Of a stretch of 64,000 nt of DNA, positions 23,701 to 32,005 are shown in pieces. The DNA lies in the NCBI GenBank assembly GCA_946621465.1, contig CAMOOO010000004.1:124001-188000 (forward strand), read 5' to 3'. The notes under the pieces are model-generated. The model saw only the letters and a program-made list of their open reading frames with translations. It had not been told where the DNA came from and did not search any database. The stretch is from an uncultured Clostridia bacterium. Its GTDB lineage: Bacteria > Bacillota > Clostridia > Christensenellales > DTU072. The translations under genes and the position numbers were made by a program. Numbering within the stretch: position 1 is the first letter of the stretch; each line of letters begins with the position of its first letter.

Positions 23701-25950
23701 TTTCAACTCGATCGAAGAAACGGAAAGGTTGCAAAAAGCGTAAGCGGAGACAGAACAATCTTCAAAGACGAGCGAAGTTACCTTTCGTTTGCCGACGTAG
23801 AGGTTTTTCGCATAAGTGAGCGGATTAGAAGAAGGGGCGATAAAGCTACTTTGTTGCCAAGAAGCAATATCGTCTATATACACCGCCGTAAGTCCGGTGC
23901 AACCGTAAAAAGCGTTCTCGCCGAAATACCGTACGGAAGAAGGTATAGTAATGGAGCGAATGGCGCTGTTTGCGGCAAAAGCCCCTCCCTCAATACCTAC
24001 GACGGGAATGCCATCAAAGAATCGTGGCAAAACGAGGTCGACGAGGGAAGTGGAAGTGTCGGTAATATAATAACCGCTCGTCGCCGCGTCGTAGCGGTAG
24101 GATAGCGCTTCGGTCGCGCCGCACTTTACGCAGGCGCCGTTTTGATAGTCGTGATGAGTTAGTTCTCCGTACCGCTCTTCGCAAAGGGAGCAGACGAGGT
24201 AGTTTTCACAAACGACTTCGCCCGGCGTATGTTCGCCAAGCTCTCCGTATTCTTCGTTGCAGACGGTGCAGACGGCGAGCTTAACGCAGGTAGCACGTCC
24301 GCCGATGTGGTCGCGGAGTTCTCCGTATTCCTCCAGGCAGAAAGAGCAAACGGCTCGCTGAATACAGGTGGCAATGCCGCCGGAGTGGTATGTTTTTTCA
24401 CCGTACTCGGCGCCGCATTTTACGCAAGAAGCTCTTTCTTTGCAGTTAGCTTGTCCGCCGCTGTGTCCGGTTGCCGGGAGAGTGACGTCCCAACAGTCTA
24501 CAGTGTACTCCTCGTCCGAATAGTAGGCGCCGCAGACGGAACAGTGATGGTATTCTATGTTGCCGTCTATCGTGCAGGTCGGCTCTTTCCGCGCCATCGT
24601 CGTCATGGTATGGGAGCATGAGGACGCCCACTCAGCGGTAAAGGCGCGCGGCAAAAGGCTGTCGCAGAAATACACTCCCGACGTTTCCGGTTCTACCTCT
24701 CCCGTCCATCCGGACAGATAAAAACCTCTCTTTTCGGGCAGGGGAAGGGAATAAGAAGAGTAGTAAGGAACGCCCATTTCAAGCGTGCGCGTAAAGCCTT
24801 CTTCCGTGGTGAAAAATCCGTTGTTTGCATAGAGCGTGACCGTTACCGTGATCGGGATGAATTTAATAAAGAGATAACTTTGGGAAACGACGAGGTTGAA
24901 ATTGGTTTCCCTCAGGCAAAGTTCATCATTATATACGCTCCCCCGTGTGAAGCCCGTCAGGGAGACAGAGGAGAGGTTATCCCTCTTTTGCGCCGATTGT
25001 ACGGGAATGGCAAGATAGGGAGAATCGGTCGCCACCCAGCGCGCATAAAGGGTGATAGGCTCGGTCACTACGTCTTTATCGAATATCCAGGGCGTCGTAG
25101 CGGTAGCGGACGGATACCAACCGCAAAAGGCATAGCCCGTGCGGGAGGTGAGGGGATAAGAAGACATTTTCGTGTCCTTTTTTACCTCTATCGGTTCCAC
25201 CGCTTTTCCTTCGCCGGTGACAAAGGACACCGTGAAGCTGTCTTTCTCTCCGCAGTCGGCGCAAATGCCGTCGACGTACCTGTGAGGAGTTTTTTCAATG
25301 AGGATAGATTCCAACCGCTCCGTACCCTCTTCGTCGGCGTAGTCGCGGTTGCACTGAGCGCAGTGCCAGTGCGCAAGCGTCCCCGTGGCGGCGCAGTCGG
25401 CGTCCACCTTTTCGTGATAGGTCATGTCATGGGCGGATAGCGGTAAAAATACCTCTTCTTCCTCCATAGGCGTATGCTCCTCGTCCGCGCTGAACAGTTG
25501 ACCGCAACGGGTACATTCGCAGTAAAGGACGTTACCTTTTTTGACGCAGGAAGAAGCTATCGCTTTGTGATAGGTGTAGGAGTGGTTTATGATAGGCAGA
25601 ATAACTTCCTCGTCCGACAGGACCGCTTTTGCCGTTTTATCGGTGAAGTTCTTTTGACAAACGGTACAACGCCAGTAGTCCACGTTGCCCGGCGCCGTAC
25701 AACCGGCGGCAGTAGCTTCGAAGTGAACGAGCGAGTGCCCGGTCGCCGCCAGCGTTTCTTTCTGGCTTTCGCCACAGCTACACTTGCGCGTGCGAGAACC
25801 CGTCAGCGTACAGGTAGGCTCCGTCGTCGTCCATTCTCCGAATTCGTGAATATGCACTTCGGATTCTTCATAAGAAAGCGTGCCGGTCCCACAGGAAGCC
25901 AGTAGCAGCAAGGATATGAGGACAAGTAAGAGGACAACTGGTTTTTTCAT
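20704..25950 (-). CDS. Giant BspA-like leucine-rich-repeat lipoprotein with Cys-rich modules
   Basis: 1,748 residues from the ATG at 25950 (GTGGAG just upstream); a GTG 9 nt earlier is possible. Lipobox LASC at Cys20. Residues ~25-235 hold four Cys-pair modules (RKCSCGE, WRCTVCQKNF, CECTRCGQLF, WHCAQCNRDY), each preceded by a conserved Thr/Cys-Gly turn. Two InlB-like B repeats follow (e.g. RTGYAFCGWYPS, LYARWV), then at about 24110-24460 a tandem set of ~27-residue units of the form CxxCxEEYGELxxH. From ~residue 620 to 1720 come many BspA/LRR_5 repeats (NAFYGCTGLTAVYI, AFRDCVGLVTLF, IGSEAFASCLSLTEI). Such proteins are surface adhesins in related bacteria. It follows the pfkB-type gene by 36 nt. 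No other cell-wall anchor is visible. Confidence 0.88.
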   Translation of the reverse strand: MKKPVVLLLVLISLLLLASCGTGTLSYEESEVHIHEFGEWTTTEPTCTLTGSRTRKCSCGESQKETLAATGHSLVHFEATAAGCTAPGNVDYWRCTVCQKNFTDKTAKAVLSDEEVILPIINHSYTYHKAIASSCVKKGNVLYCECTRCGQLFSADEEHTPMEEEEVFLPLSAHDMTYHEKVDADCAATGTLAHWHCAQCNRDYADEEGTERLESILIEKTPHRYVDGICADCGEKDSFTVSFVTGEGKAVEPIEVKKDTKMSSYPLTSRTGYAFCGWYPSATATTPWIFDKDVVTEPITLYARWVATDSPYLAIPVQSAQKRDNLSSVSLTGFTRGSVYNDELCLRETNFNLVVSQSYLFIKFIPITVTVTLYANNGFFTTEEGFTRTLEMGVPYYSSYSLPLPEKRGFYLSGWTGEVEPETSGVYFCDSLLPRAFTAEWASSCSHTMTTMARKEPTCTIDGNIEYHHCSVCGAYYSDEEYTVDCWDVTLPATGHSGGQANCKERASCVKCGAEYGEKTYHSGGIATCIQRAVCSFCLEEYGELRDHIGGRATCVKLAVCTVCNEEYGELGEHTPGEVVCENYLVCSLCEERYGELTHHDYQNGACVKCGATEALSYRYDAATSGYYITDTSTSLVDLVLPRFFDGIPVVGIEGGAFAANSAIRSITIPSSVRYFGENAFYGCTGLTAVYIDDIASWQQSSFIAPSSNPLTYAKNLYVGKRKVTSLVFEDCSVSAYAFCNLSVSSIELKENVRYVGEGAFSGLNDTTEILLRSEKATDYWDGNWRSGCTALVTVGYTNLQTSDLFRFRLSGNAAVLTEYLGSDTVVKVPAKLNGRNVIDVGTAFVGNAEITSLFLPSTLTAFSESSFFGCEALEIIYMADTYDSWEQKGLSDIWRMVFYSPSSCVHDYSARRYVWDEDGDPVLIAPTPNTDRYALCSIENPKEPLLCAVCNKPVSFSVEIIRAHIYQDGNCTVCGEPEPTAGWVFTLKKNAYYLTGYTVQPTGEVVIPSLYNGLPVEGIEDELFEGCPITSVYIPRTIRQMDNAFIGCTTLTTVYFDAANCRGKSDGGFFVGCTSLTAIIGKNVTVIPDHLFYQADVRSIQFIAPVCEKIGDFAFAGNENLFQLTLPSSVHTLGFGAFRDCVGLVTLFTPECDLIIGRSAFRNCVTLSSIVLGAKTTEVHPTAFLNTYWYNNHADGVLYLGNTAVGYKGTPTDVVIEEGTLYVADRAFYESEITSITLPSSLLAIGSEAFASCLSLTEIIYGAVSCRDLTETSDAFYRSGAADGIVVTVTQNVKYLPAYLFCNVSKISSLTASSPEKVGINAFYGTDWLRAQTGVIYIGKALYTVKNPGKKVEIAEGTLTISDGAFAGNTAIGEIAFPSSLRSIGKNALSGCTGITKIYFNVRDLLYFDADLFTEIGSSSGWTLTVGKDATLLPYLFYRAKKLTAVLFETGACTSLPGYVFASCPRLSSVTLSDSVSVVASYAFDHDTSLTTVHFGESISSVTGLSFAYCPLQTITSSSDTFVAEDGLLINVEFSSAVLGTANAYDTGNLTAIDARAFYARTGLTGFRLGDDIISVGQEAFAYCADLEFLTIGASLTSFGSRAFYQCTGIKTIRYNAENCADLPTDNGVFEGAVNIHFYVGKDVLKLPKNLLMPSENNVTLAFVVVGKSVETIEQYVFPVLEETTVFCYGSTEEDWNNIIKKENNDLPATEDIWFYSESAPTLTEDGTAFDGKFWRYVSGEVTLWVR

Positions 25951-25986
25951 AGGCTCCACTCGTTTGTAAAAGAGGTAAGTAAAAAA

Positions 25987-26937
25987 TTATTTCATTTCCG
26001 GGAATTTATCCAAGAGTGCCGCGGTGTCGTAGACGGCCCCTTTGCAGCGGACGGAAAGGGAACTTGCGTAGCAGGCGATTTGAAGGGTTTTTTCCATTTG
26101 CTCCGCCGTAGGCACCTTGCCCCCTGCGATCTTTTCCATTGCGGCTAATGCCGTTCCGATAAAGATATCTCCCGCGCCGGTGGTGTCCACTGCGGTGGTC
26201 GGATATCCGCCGAAAGCCACTTTTTCGGTGGCGGTGTACATATTGGCTCCGTCTTTACCTAAGGTGACGAAGACTACTTTTGCGCCGAAAGCAAGGAAGA
26301 ACCGCGCCGCTACGTCGGGATCGCTCGTCCCTGCCAAAAACTCTATCTCCTCGTCGCTGACCTTGATGACGTCGGCGTAGGCGCAGAATTCCAGCACCGT
26401 CTTTTTTAGTTGCTCGTGGTCGTTCCACAAGGGGAAACGGAGATTGGGGTCGAAACTGATCACGCCTCCCTTCTTTTTGGTCAGCTCAATGGCTTTTTTA
26501 TGGGCTTCTTTCATCGGACAATCGACCAGATCGACCGAACAAAAGTGCAGGATATTGCCGTCGAACCATTCCTCTTTTAAGTCCTTTTTATCCAGCAACA
26601 TATCGGCGCTGGGATTGCGGTAAAAGGAAAAGTCCCGATTGCCGTTTGCGTCCAGACTGACGAAGGCAAGGGCGGTGTTGGCTTTGTCGGTGCGTAGCAC
26701 CAAAGAAGTATCTATACCGCGCTCCGTCATGGTATCGACGAGGTAGTCGCCGAAAGCGTCTTTCCCCAGCATGGTCAGCACGCGAGCGTTTCCGCCCACC
26801 ATGGCATAAGCGCAGGCAACGTTGGTCGGCGCTCCGCCGCACATCCTTTCAAAAGAAGTGACTTTTTTCAGCGCGACGCCCTTTTCGCAGGGTATCATGT
26901 CAATGAGTGCTTCGCCAATGGCAATAAATTTTCGCAT
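25987..26937 (-). CDS. PfkB-family sugar kinase, fructokinase-like
   Basis: 316-residue ribokinase-fold enzyme that phosphorylates a sugar with ATP. The start has CAGGAG 8 nt upstream. Motifs: AIGEALIDMIP, GGAPTNVACAYAMVG (PfkB signature 1), LGKDAFGDYL, FSFYRNPSADMLL, SFDPNLRFPLW and DTTGAGDIFIG (signature 2, catalytic Asp). The RNPSADMLL segment is characteristic of bacterial fructokinases, but close paralogues act on other ketoses. Cytoplasmic. No sugar transporter is adjacent; the only same-strand neighbour downstream is the leucine-rich lipoprotein gene. Confidence 0.9.
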   Translation of the reverse strand: MRKFIAIGEALIDMIPCEKGVALKKVTSFERMCGGAPTNVACAYAMVGGNARVLTMLGKDAFGDYLVDTMTERGIDTSLVLRTDKANTALAFVSLDANGNRDFSFYRNPSADMLLDKKDLKEEWFDGNILHFCSVDLVDCPMKEAHKKAIELTKKKGGVISFDPNLRFPLWNDHEQLKKTVLEFCAYADVIKVSDEEIEFLAGTSDPDVAARFFLAFGAKVVFVTLGKDGANMYTATEKVAFGGYPTTAVDTTGAGDIFIGTALAAMEKIAGGKVPTAEQMEKTLQIACYASSLSVRCKGAVYDTAALLDKFPEMK

Positions 26938-26950
26938 AGTAATCTCCTGT

Positions 26951-26982
26951 ATAAAAAATAAAAAGACCGAAAAAGTCCCCTT
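26951..26982 (-). terminator. Possible weak terminator after the small membrane protein
   Basis: On the minus strand aaggggac pairs with gtcttttt (8 bp including three G-U pairs) around a short loop, followed by a T-rich run. Marginal stability, so read-through into the sugar kinase gene is likely. Confidence 0.35.
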
Positions 26983-26996
26983 ACGTTATTTTCGCT

Positions 26997-27188
26997 CTAA
27001 AACATATGGTATTTGAATTTGAGAACCAAAATGACGACGGTCGCGGCAATGGAAAAAAATACGGCGGCGCCGAAACAGCCCCAAGAACAGGTGCAGTTAC
27101 TGATTTTTACGCCCAAACAACCTTCCAGTTCGGTGGGAGTATTGCGCGTTCCATCACGGAAACGGGGTCTTCCGTAAAAAGTGTGCAT
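26997..27188 (-). CDS. Small Cys-rich single-span membrane protein
   Basis: 63 residues, too short for firm family assignment. The start at 27188 has AAAGGAG 9 nt upstream, and a near-perfect promoter lies just ahead, so it is very probably real. The N-terminal half is polar (HTFYGRPRFRDGTRN), then a Cys cluster ISNCTCSWGC, then one hydrophobic helix (FGAAVFFSIAATVVILVL) and a short basic end. The topology and role are unknown. The three closely spaced Cys next to the membrane could bind metal or become lipidated, but no lipobox is present. Confidence 0.65.
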   Translation of the reverse strand: MHTFYGRPRFRDGTRNTPTELEGCLGVKISNCTCSWGCFGAAVFFSIAATVVILVLKFKYHMF

Positions 27189-27223
27189 ATCGTCGGTCTC
27201 CTTTGTCGATCTATTATATTCAT

Positions 27224-27252
27224 ATAATAGCACATGGCAAAAGACCTGTCAA
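27224..27252 (-). promoter_or_regulatory. Promoter of the small membrane protein gene
   Basis: Minus strand TTGACA (27252-27247), 17-bp spacer, TATTAT (27229-27224). Confidence 0.85.
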
Positions 27253-27359
27253 CATTCAGGTATGTCACTTATTTAATGATTTACGCCGGCAAAATGAAGT
27301 ACCTTAGCGTTCGGTGCGCCGCCCATTACGCCCGTAATAGTGGTACAGATAGGTATTTA

Positions 27360-28085
27360 TTATTCAATCTTTCCGTTATCCGCGTTCTGGAAGAAGAGCC
27401 AGTAGCCCTTTTCCGAGCCTTCGGCGTCCGCTAAAAAGGTGGCGATGCCGTCGGCAACCTTCGGGGGACGGACGGTTTTTATGCCGGGGACGCCGTACCC
27501 AAGAAAAGTGACTTTCTTGTCCTCGTATAACCTACCTACCACGTAATAGTCCTCTCCTTCGTAGCGGACTCTCACCCATTCCGAGTCGGGAATGAGGGTG
27601 GAAAGAAGTGGCTCGGTCGGATGCACGACGAAGAGTTCGTCCACCTTATCTTTTACGGAATAATAGTAGTTCTCTCGTTCCTTTGTCAGCCGTTCGAGCA
27701 GTTCTTTATCTTCCGGTTCGGTCTCCGGCGATGGGGCGGCTGTTTCCGTCGGCTTATTCGCCGACGGTTGCGGCGCGGCAAAGTAGGAATTGAGTTCGGA
27801 TAAAGAAGGCGCCGCGCCACCTTTTGCGACAAACTGCCCGTTTGTCGCAATCAAACAGCCGACTTCGTCCTCCGAACTTACTTCCGCCGTGATATTCTTT
27901 TCCGTCACTGTACCCGATAAAGGGAAAAAGAAAGTGTTTTTGCCTATACGAAAAGCCGCCTGCATCCGGTCTGTAAAACCGCTGCCGACGACTTTAACGC
28001 CCGTTTCGCTGCCGACGCGCACGACGGTAGCGTATCCAATGTTTTTTGCGTCCGAAAGGACGATCGTTTTTTTGATAAGTGCCAT
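27360..28085 (-). CDS. Unknown protein with a proline-rich linker between two domains
   Basis: 241 residues, no signal peptide. N-terminal domain (~1-85) is beta-rich with TIVLSDAKNIGYATVVRVG, FRIGKNTFFFPLSG and EVGCLIATNG. A Pro/Thr/Glu-rich linker (PQPSANKPTETAAPSPETEP) leads to a C-terminal domain (~125-241) with LIPDSEWVRVRYEGEDYYVVG, FLGYGVPGIKTVRPPKVADG and GYWLFFQNADNG. The second domain resembles, from memory, an unnamed family common in spore-forming Clostridia; I cannot give it a function. The ribosome binding site is weak. It follows the glycosidase gene by 38 nt and may be read from that operon. Confidence 0.65.
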   Translation of the reverse strand: MALIKKTIVLSDAKNIGYATVVRVGSETGVKVVGSGFTDRMQAAFRIGKNTFFFPLSGTVTEKNITAEVSSEDEVGCLIATNGQFVAKGGAAPSLSELNSYFAAPQPSANKPTETAAPSPETEPEDKELLERLTKERENYYYSVKDKVDELFVVHPTEPLLSTLIPDSEWVRVRYEGEDYYVVGRLYEDKKVTFLGYGVPGIKTVRPPKVADGIATFLADAEGSEKGYWLFFQNADNGKIE

Positions 28086-28123
28086 GGTAAAAAATATGCC
28101 ACAGCGCCGATTATAGAACTTTT

Positions 28124-30112
28124 TCAGGAACGGAAGGTTACGCAGCAGAAACCGTACGGAGGGATTTCACCCTCGATCTGGATGCCGCTCTCGACGATTT
28201 TTGCTTTACAGTTAATGCATTCAATGGAGCGTATGGGTACCGAAACATCTATTTTCGGGGATACAACGCCGTCTATAAAGAAGTTGAACAGTCCTACGGC
28301 GTACTCATCGCCGTTTTGAGCAAGGAGCAAGCTGAGGTTGATACTTTTTTGGCAAGAAGCAACGATAGGTTTTTTACCCAGCCGCCGGATATTTTCGCGT
28401 AGAGAACGTTGACGGTAGTAATTAACGAAGTACCCGTCTTCGCCGCGCAAGGGAGCGAAAAAGCCGTCCAGTCCGAGAACGTAAAAGGACTGTCCCTTTT
28501 CGTTGACGTAGTAGTAGGACGCTACCTTATTACTCGGCAAGTAGGTACTGACTATCTCCGCTTTTTCCGAGCAACAAAGCGTGCGTAAAAAGCTATTCTT
28601 TTTAATAAACAGGTCCGTTCCGAAAGAGAACTTTTCCTTGTCGTCGTAGGTGCGTTCGGCGGAAAGGAAACCAACGTCGATACCTCTTTCCGTCAGAATC
28701 TTCGCGCCGCGACTGTCCAGAATAACGCCGCGGTTAAAGTAACTTTCCGGCAGGTGCCTTGCGCTCTCACCGAAAGCTATGACAACGCCGTCGGAGGGGG
28801 TGTACAGGGTGGGCAATCCTTGCGAGATCAGCCGTTGCGCTCGCCCGAAAGAACAGGTGGGCAGGAGCTGGTTTTTTTCAACGTAGTCGGAAATACGGTA
28901 GTAGGGACGGCGAATCATCCCGTCGAAGAAACGCCCGAACGCGCCTTTCGGCGGAGGGGGAAGAAAATCTTTTTGCGGAGGGAAGGTTTTATCTACCTCC
29001 CAAGTAGCGAACTTTTTCATCGGCTCGAAGATCTCTATTCCGATTTGGTTTTTTTCTTTGAAGGCATCGGCGATTTTACGCACGACGTCGTAGTTTTTCC
29101 GGTGGTGGTCGAGATAGCCGGTCTCGTAGCCGAACTCGTAATTGTAGTCGAACATATATTTGAGGATGCCGCCTTTGCCGTCGGCATGGAGATAGGCGTC
29201 GTAACATTCCAGGTAGTTTGCCGGGACTACGTAACGCGGACGGGGGTAGACGTCCCCCTCGGCGAACATTTCCACCTCTTCTCCGTCGAACCATGCCATT
29301 TCTTGCCGGGTGTATTCTGCGACCGATCGGGCGTCCCCCCAGGGGGACATGACGTTCCAGTAGGGCGCCCCTATGGTGCGGAAATAGGGCTTCGTTTTAC
29401 CGGCGAAGGCTCGGGCGAGGGTCAACGCGTCGGTGCCGCAAAAGTCCAGTGTGTCGATGCACATACAGCACCCTAAACGGATGTTTTCGTCCACACTGTC
29501 CACCGCCTCGCGCATGGCGCGCGCAAAGGACAACAGACTATCCCCAAGAACGTCCAGCCAAGCGTTCCGCAAGGGCGATCCGGGTCCTTTGTAGACTTTG
29601 TTAAAAAGACGCAACTTTCCGTAACGCTTTCCCGTTTTCTTGAATAAGGCATCCCGATGTAACTTGCAAAAGCACCCAATTCCGTAGTTTCGGACGGAAA
29701 AACGATAGTCGTCATCGAACATGATAATGTCCGGACCGGACTGGGCAAGTCGTTTCAGATAGGATTGATATTGGCGAGTGTATTCTTTATCCAGTGGGCA
29801 AAAAGAGTCCTTGCTTTTGGTAAAAACGCCTTCCAACGGCGTGAACGTTTTATTGGCGACTTTGTAGCCGATCTCCGAGGCGCCGTGATTGAGACTGTCC
29901 ACCCAAATACCGACTTCCATGCCGCTTGCGTGGAGCTTATCTTTGAACCGGCGGAACCGTTCTAACTGGACGTCCAGCTTTTCCGGTGGGTCCATGAAGT
30001 TTTTAAAAAGGCATAAAAAAACCCGATCGGCATGGGCGCGTATGCAAGCGGCGACTTGCTCGTCCATGTTCTCGTCGGTTACTCTCTCGATGGCTATAGG
30101 TACGCTCAGCAT
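28124..30112 (-). CDS. Putative glycoside hydrolase with TIM-barrel and C-terminal beta domain
   Basis: 662 residues. The start at 30112 overlaps the regulator stop by 7 nt and is served by AAGGAG 6 nt upstream. The N-terminal half looks like a (beta/alpha)8 barrel of the glycosidase type: FLCLFKNFMDPP, MEVGIWVDSLNHG, GPDIIMFDDDYRFS, RLGCCMCIDTLDFCG and VEMFAEGDVYPRPRY, with Asp/Glu at strand ends. A middle section contains a Rossmann-like trimerisation-domain flavour as in GH42 beta-galactosidases, and the end is a beta-sandwich (VPIRSIECINCKAKIVE). No signal peptide, so cytoplasmic. The family cannot be settled by eye; a GH42-like or uncharacterised GH-A enzyme is likeliest. Its coupling to a GntR-ABC module is unusual. 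Confidence 0.65.
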   Translation of the reverse strand: MLSVPIAIERVTDENMDEQVAACIRAHADRVFLCLFKNFMDPPEKLDVQLERFRRFKDKLHASGMEVGIWVDSLNHGASEIGYKVANKTFTPLEGVFTKSKDSFCPLDKEYTRQYQSYLKRLAQSGPDIIMFDDDYRFSVRNYGIGCFCKLHRDALFKKTGKRYGKLRLFNKVYKGPGSPLRNAWLDVLGDSLLSFARAMREAVDSVDENIRLGCCMCIDTLDFCGTDALTLARAFAGKTKPYFRTIGAPYWNVMSPWGDARSVAEYTRQEMAWFDGEEVEMFAEGDVYPRPRYVVPANYLECYDAYLHADGKGGILKYMFDYNYEFGYETGYLDHHRKNYDVVRKIADAFKEKNQIGIEIFEPMKKFATWEVDKTFPPQKDFLPPPPKGAFGRFFDGMIRRPYYRISDYVEKNQLLPTCSFGRAQRLISQGLPTLYTPSDGVVIAFGESARHLPESYFNRGVILDSRGAKILTERGIDVGFLSAERTYDDKEKFSFGTDLFIKKNSFLRTLCCSEKAEIVSTYLPSNKVASYYYVNEKGQSFYVLGLDGFFAPLRGEDGYFVNYYRQRSLRENIRRLGKKPIVASCQKSINLSLLLAQNGDEYAVGLFNFFIDGVVSPKIDVSVPIRSIECINCKAKIVESGIQIEGEIPPYGFCCVTFRS

Positions 30113-30483
30113 TCCTCTCTCCTTATTTTTTCGGTCACCAGCGTTACGATCTCTTCGTCGGACAGTCCGCTCTTTTTGCAGACGTCCAAAAAGGTTTCGT
30201 ATGCCTTATCAACGTCCATTTTGGAGCGATCGACGAGGGCAGGGGCGTTTACGGAAACGAAACACCCTTTGGCAGGAACGGCGGTAATATAACCCTCTTT
30301 TTCCAGTTCCTCGTACGCTGTTTTGACCGTGATGACGGCAACGTTAAGATAGCGCGCCGCCGTGCGGATGGAAGGGAGCATTTCTCCGGGCGAAAGGTCT
30401 CCGCTCGCTATTTGCGAGAGGATTTGCCGATATAATTGTTTATATAGCGGTTCTTCGCTCCTCGGATGTAGGATGACGTCCAT
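30106..30483 (-). CDS. GntR-family repressor, YtrA subfamily
   Basis: 125 residues: an N-terminal GntR winged helix (PLYKQLYRQILSQIASGDLSPGEMLPSIRTAARYLNV split over two helices, then AVITVKTAYEELEKEGYI) and a short C-terminal helical tail of the YtrA type, too short to bind large ligands. YtrA regulators normally control an ABC transporter encoded beside them, as here. Its probable target is the palindrome at 32006-32026 just after the operon -10 box. It is the third gene, after the ATPase and permease, and its 3' end overlaps the glycosidase start. Confidence 0.92.
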   Translation of the reverse strand: MDVILHPRSEEPLYKQLYRQILSQIASGDLSPGEMLPSIRTAARYLNVAVITVKTAYEELEKEGYITAVPAKGCFVSVNAPALVDRSKMDVDKAYETFLDVCKKSGLSDEEIVTLVTEKIRREEC

Positions 30484-30494
30484 ACCCTTCCTCT

Positions 30495-31139
30495 CTACAT
30501 ATTATAGCGGGAAAAGCGTTTGCACGCAAGACGGAAAGACAAAATTATTCCGCCTACGTAGATAGCGATACCGACAAAAAGCACCATAAGACGCCATCCG
30601 ATATATCTGAGATCGAAGGTATCCAAAACCGCCCTGAAGGGGGGTATTACCTGTACGAGTGTCTCCAGCAGGGCGGTAAACGCCATAAAACTGAGGATAG
30701 AAAGTAACATGGATATGGGGAGTTTAAGCTCCTTAAAGTAGGTGCTGAAGAACACGACGTCGAACAACGCATAGGCAGTCATCATCATTCCGATAAAGGC
30801 GAAGTTGGGGTCCATGAGGGGCGAGGGGCCCATTTTCATAGCGAAAACCTTTATGCACATAAAGGGTATGGCAACGAGTATGGTCCCAAGTTGTCCGAAC
30901 AGAACGTCGAAGAGTCGTACGGCGACGATATCATTCCGTTTGATGGGCAGTCCGGTCATGAACTTAAAATCGTTGTTTGTCAAAAAGGTGGGGAAGAGGG
31001 TAGTCACGAAGAAAAAGATATAGATCATCCCGGTAAACGCCGGATAATTGGGGATAAGAAGCAGTACCGGAAATAGGAAAAAGATATAGTTGTACCACTT
31101 CCACCCGAGCAAAAATTCTTTTTTTATCAGCTGTTTCAT
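30495..31139 (-). CDS. ABC-2 type transporter permease
   Basis: 214 residues with about six hydrophobic spans (YIFFLFPVLLLIPNYPAF, MIYIFFFVTTLFPTF, FAFIGMMMTAYALFDVVFF, LMVLFVGIAIYVGGIILSF). The opening MKQLIKKEFLLGWKW and the NNDFKFMTGLPIKRNDIV loop are typical of the small ABC-2 permeases paired with YtrA regulators. Start overlaps the ATPase stop by 4 nt (ATGA). Substrate unknown; relatives export peptides such as lantibiotics or phenol-soluble modulins or act in envelope stress. Confidence 0.88.
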   Translation of the reverse strand: MKQLIKKEFLLGWKWYNYIFFLFPVLLLIPNYPAFTGMIYIFFFVTTLFPTFLTNNDFKFMTGLPIKRNDIVAVRLFDVLFGQLGTILVAIPFMCIKVFAMKMGPSPLMDPNFAFIGMMMTAYALFDVVFFSTYFKELKLPISMLLSILSFMAFTALLETLVQVIPPFRAVLDTFDLRYIGWRLMVLFVGIAIYVGGIILSFRLACKRFSRYNM

Positions 31140-31984
31140 AACGATATCTCCTCCTTGGTGTAATAGACCATGACGTCTTCAAGCGTAGGCACGTCGCATT
31201 CAACGACGTCGCTATCGGTCAGGTCTGACCGTTTCATAAGTCCGCAGAAACCTAAGGGGGACTGTTTTACGCCGATCAGGCGCGAACGCAGGTCGTCTGT
31301 CAGGTCGCTCTTTTTACCGCGGACGATCACGTGACCGTCGATCACGTTGTCTTTGGTGTCGAACAGGATCTGTCTGCCCCCGTCGATAAAGAGAATGTAA
31401 TCTGCGCATTTTTCCAGGTCGGAAGTTATATGGGTGGAAAATAGCACGCTCCTCGTCCCGTCCTCGATAAACTTCTGCAAAATCTCTATCACTTCGTCCC
31501 TGGCAACAGGGTCTAAACCCGACGTCGGCTCGTCTAAAATAAGAAGTCTCGGTTTGTGCGAAATGGCGAGAGCTAATCCCAATTTGACTTTCATTCCCTG
31601 CGACAATTCACGCACCTTCTTTTCCGGGTCGATATGAAAATTCCGGCACAGCCGCAAAAAGTACTCTTCATCGTGATTTCTATAAAACATCCCGTAAACG
31701 GCCCCTATCTTTTTGACCTGCTCGTTAGGATAGCAGTCCATCGCCCCGGCGGAAAACCCGACGTCTTGTAAAATCTCCGTCGTGTGAGCGCAAAAGTCTT
31801 TCCCAAAGAAAGTCACCTCACCTTCATCGAACGGATTGACACCGGTCAGACTCTTGATCGTCGTGCTTTTGCCCGCTCCGTTCTGCCCGATAAACCCGAG
31901 AATGTACCCCTCGGGCAACGTAAACGTCAGTCCCTCTAATGAAAAGCTCCGATACCGTTTACATAAATTATTGACCTTTAACAT
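31136..31984 (-). CDS. ABC transporter ATP-binding protein
   Basis: 282 residues. Walker A GQNGAGKSTTIKSLTG, Q-loop region, signature LSQGMKVKLGLALAI, Walker B RLLILDEPTSGLDPVARDEV and switch His in VLFSTHITSDL. After residue ~215 comes a C-terminal extension with a small beta domain (VIVRGKKSDLTDDLRSR) seen in BcrA/YtrB-type ATPases. First gene of the operon ATPase-permease-GntR-glycosidase, with AAGGAGG ahead of the ATG at 31984. Confidence 0.93.
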   Translation of the reverse strand: MLKVNNLCKRYRSFSLEGLTFTLPEGYILGFIGQNGAGKSTTIKSLTGVNPFDEGEVTFFGKDFCAHTTEILQDVGFSAGAMDCYPNEQVKKIGAVYGMFYRNHDEEYFLRLCRNFHIDPEKKVRELSQGMKVKLGLALAISHKPRLLILDEPTSGLDPVARDEVIEILQKFIEDGTRSVLFSTHITSDLEKCADYILFIDGGRQILFDTKDNVIDGHVIVRGKKSDLTDDLRSRLIGVKQSPLGFCGLMKRSDLTDSDVVECDVPTLEDVMVYYTKEEISL

Positions 31985-32005
31985 ATGCCTCCTTGTTAAA
32001 AAAAC

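Noticed and set aside
25950..25959. GTG at 25959 as the start of the leucine-rich lipoprotein
   Set aside because: It has no Shine-Dalgarno of its own, whereas the GTGGAG that includes it can serve the ATG at 25950. Not excluded.
27234..27434. 66-residue plus-strand frame between two minus-strand genes
   Set aside because: No ribosome binding site; it covers the -35 region of a minus-strand promoter and the end of the 27360-28085 gene.
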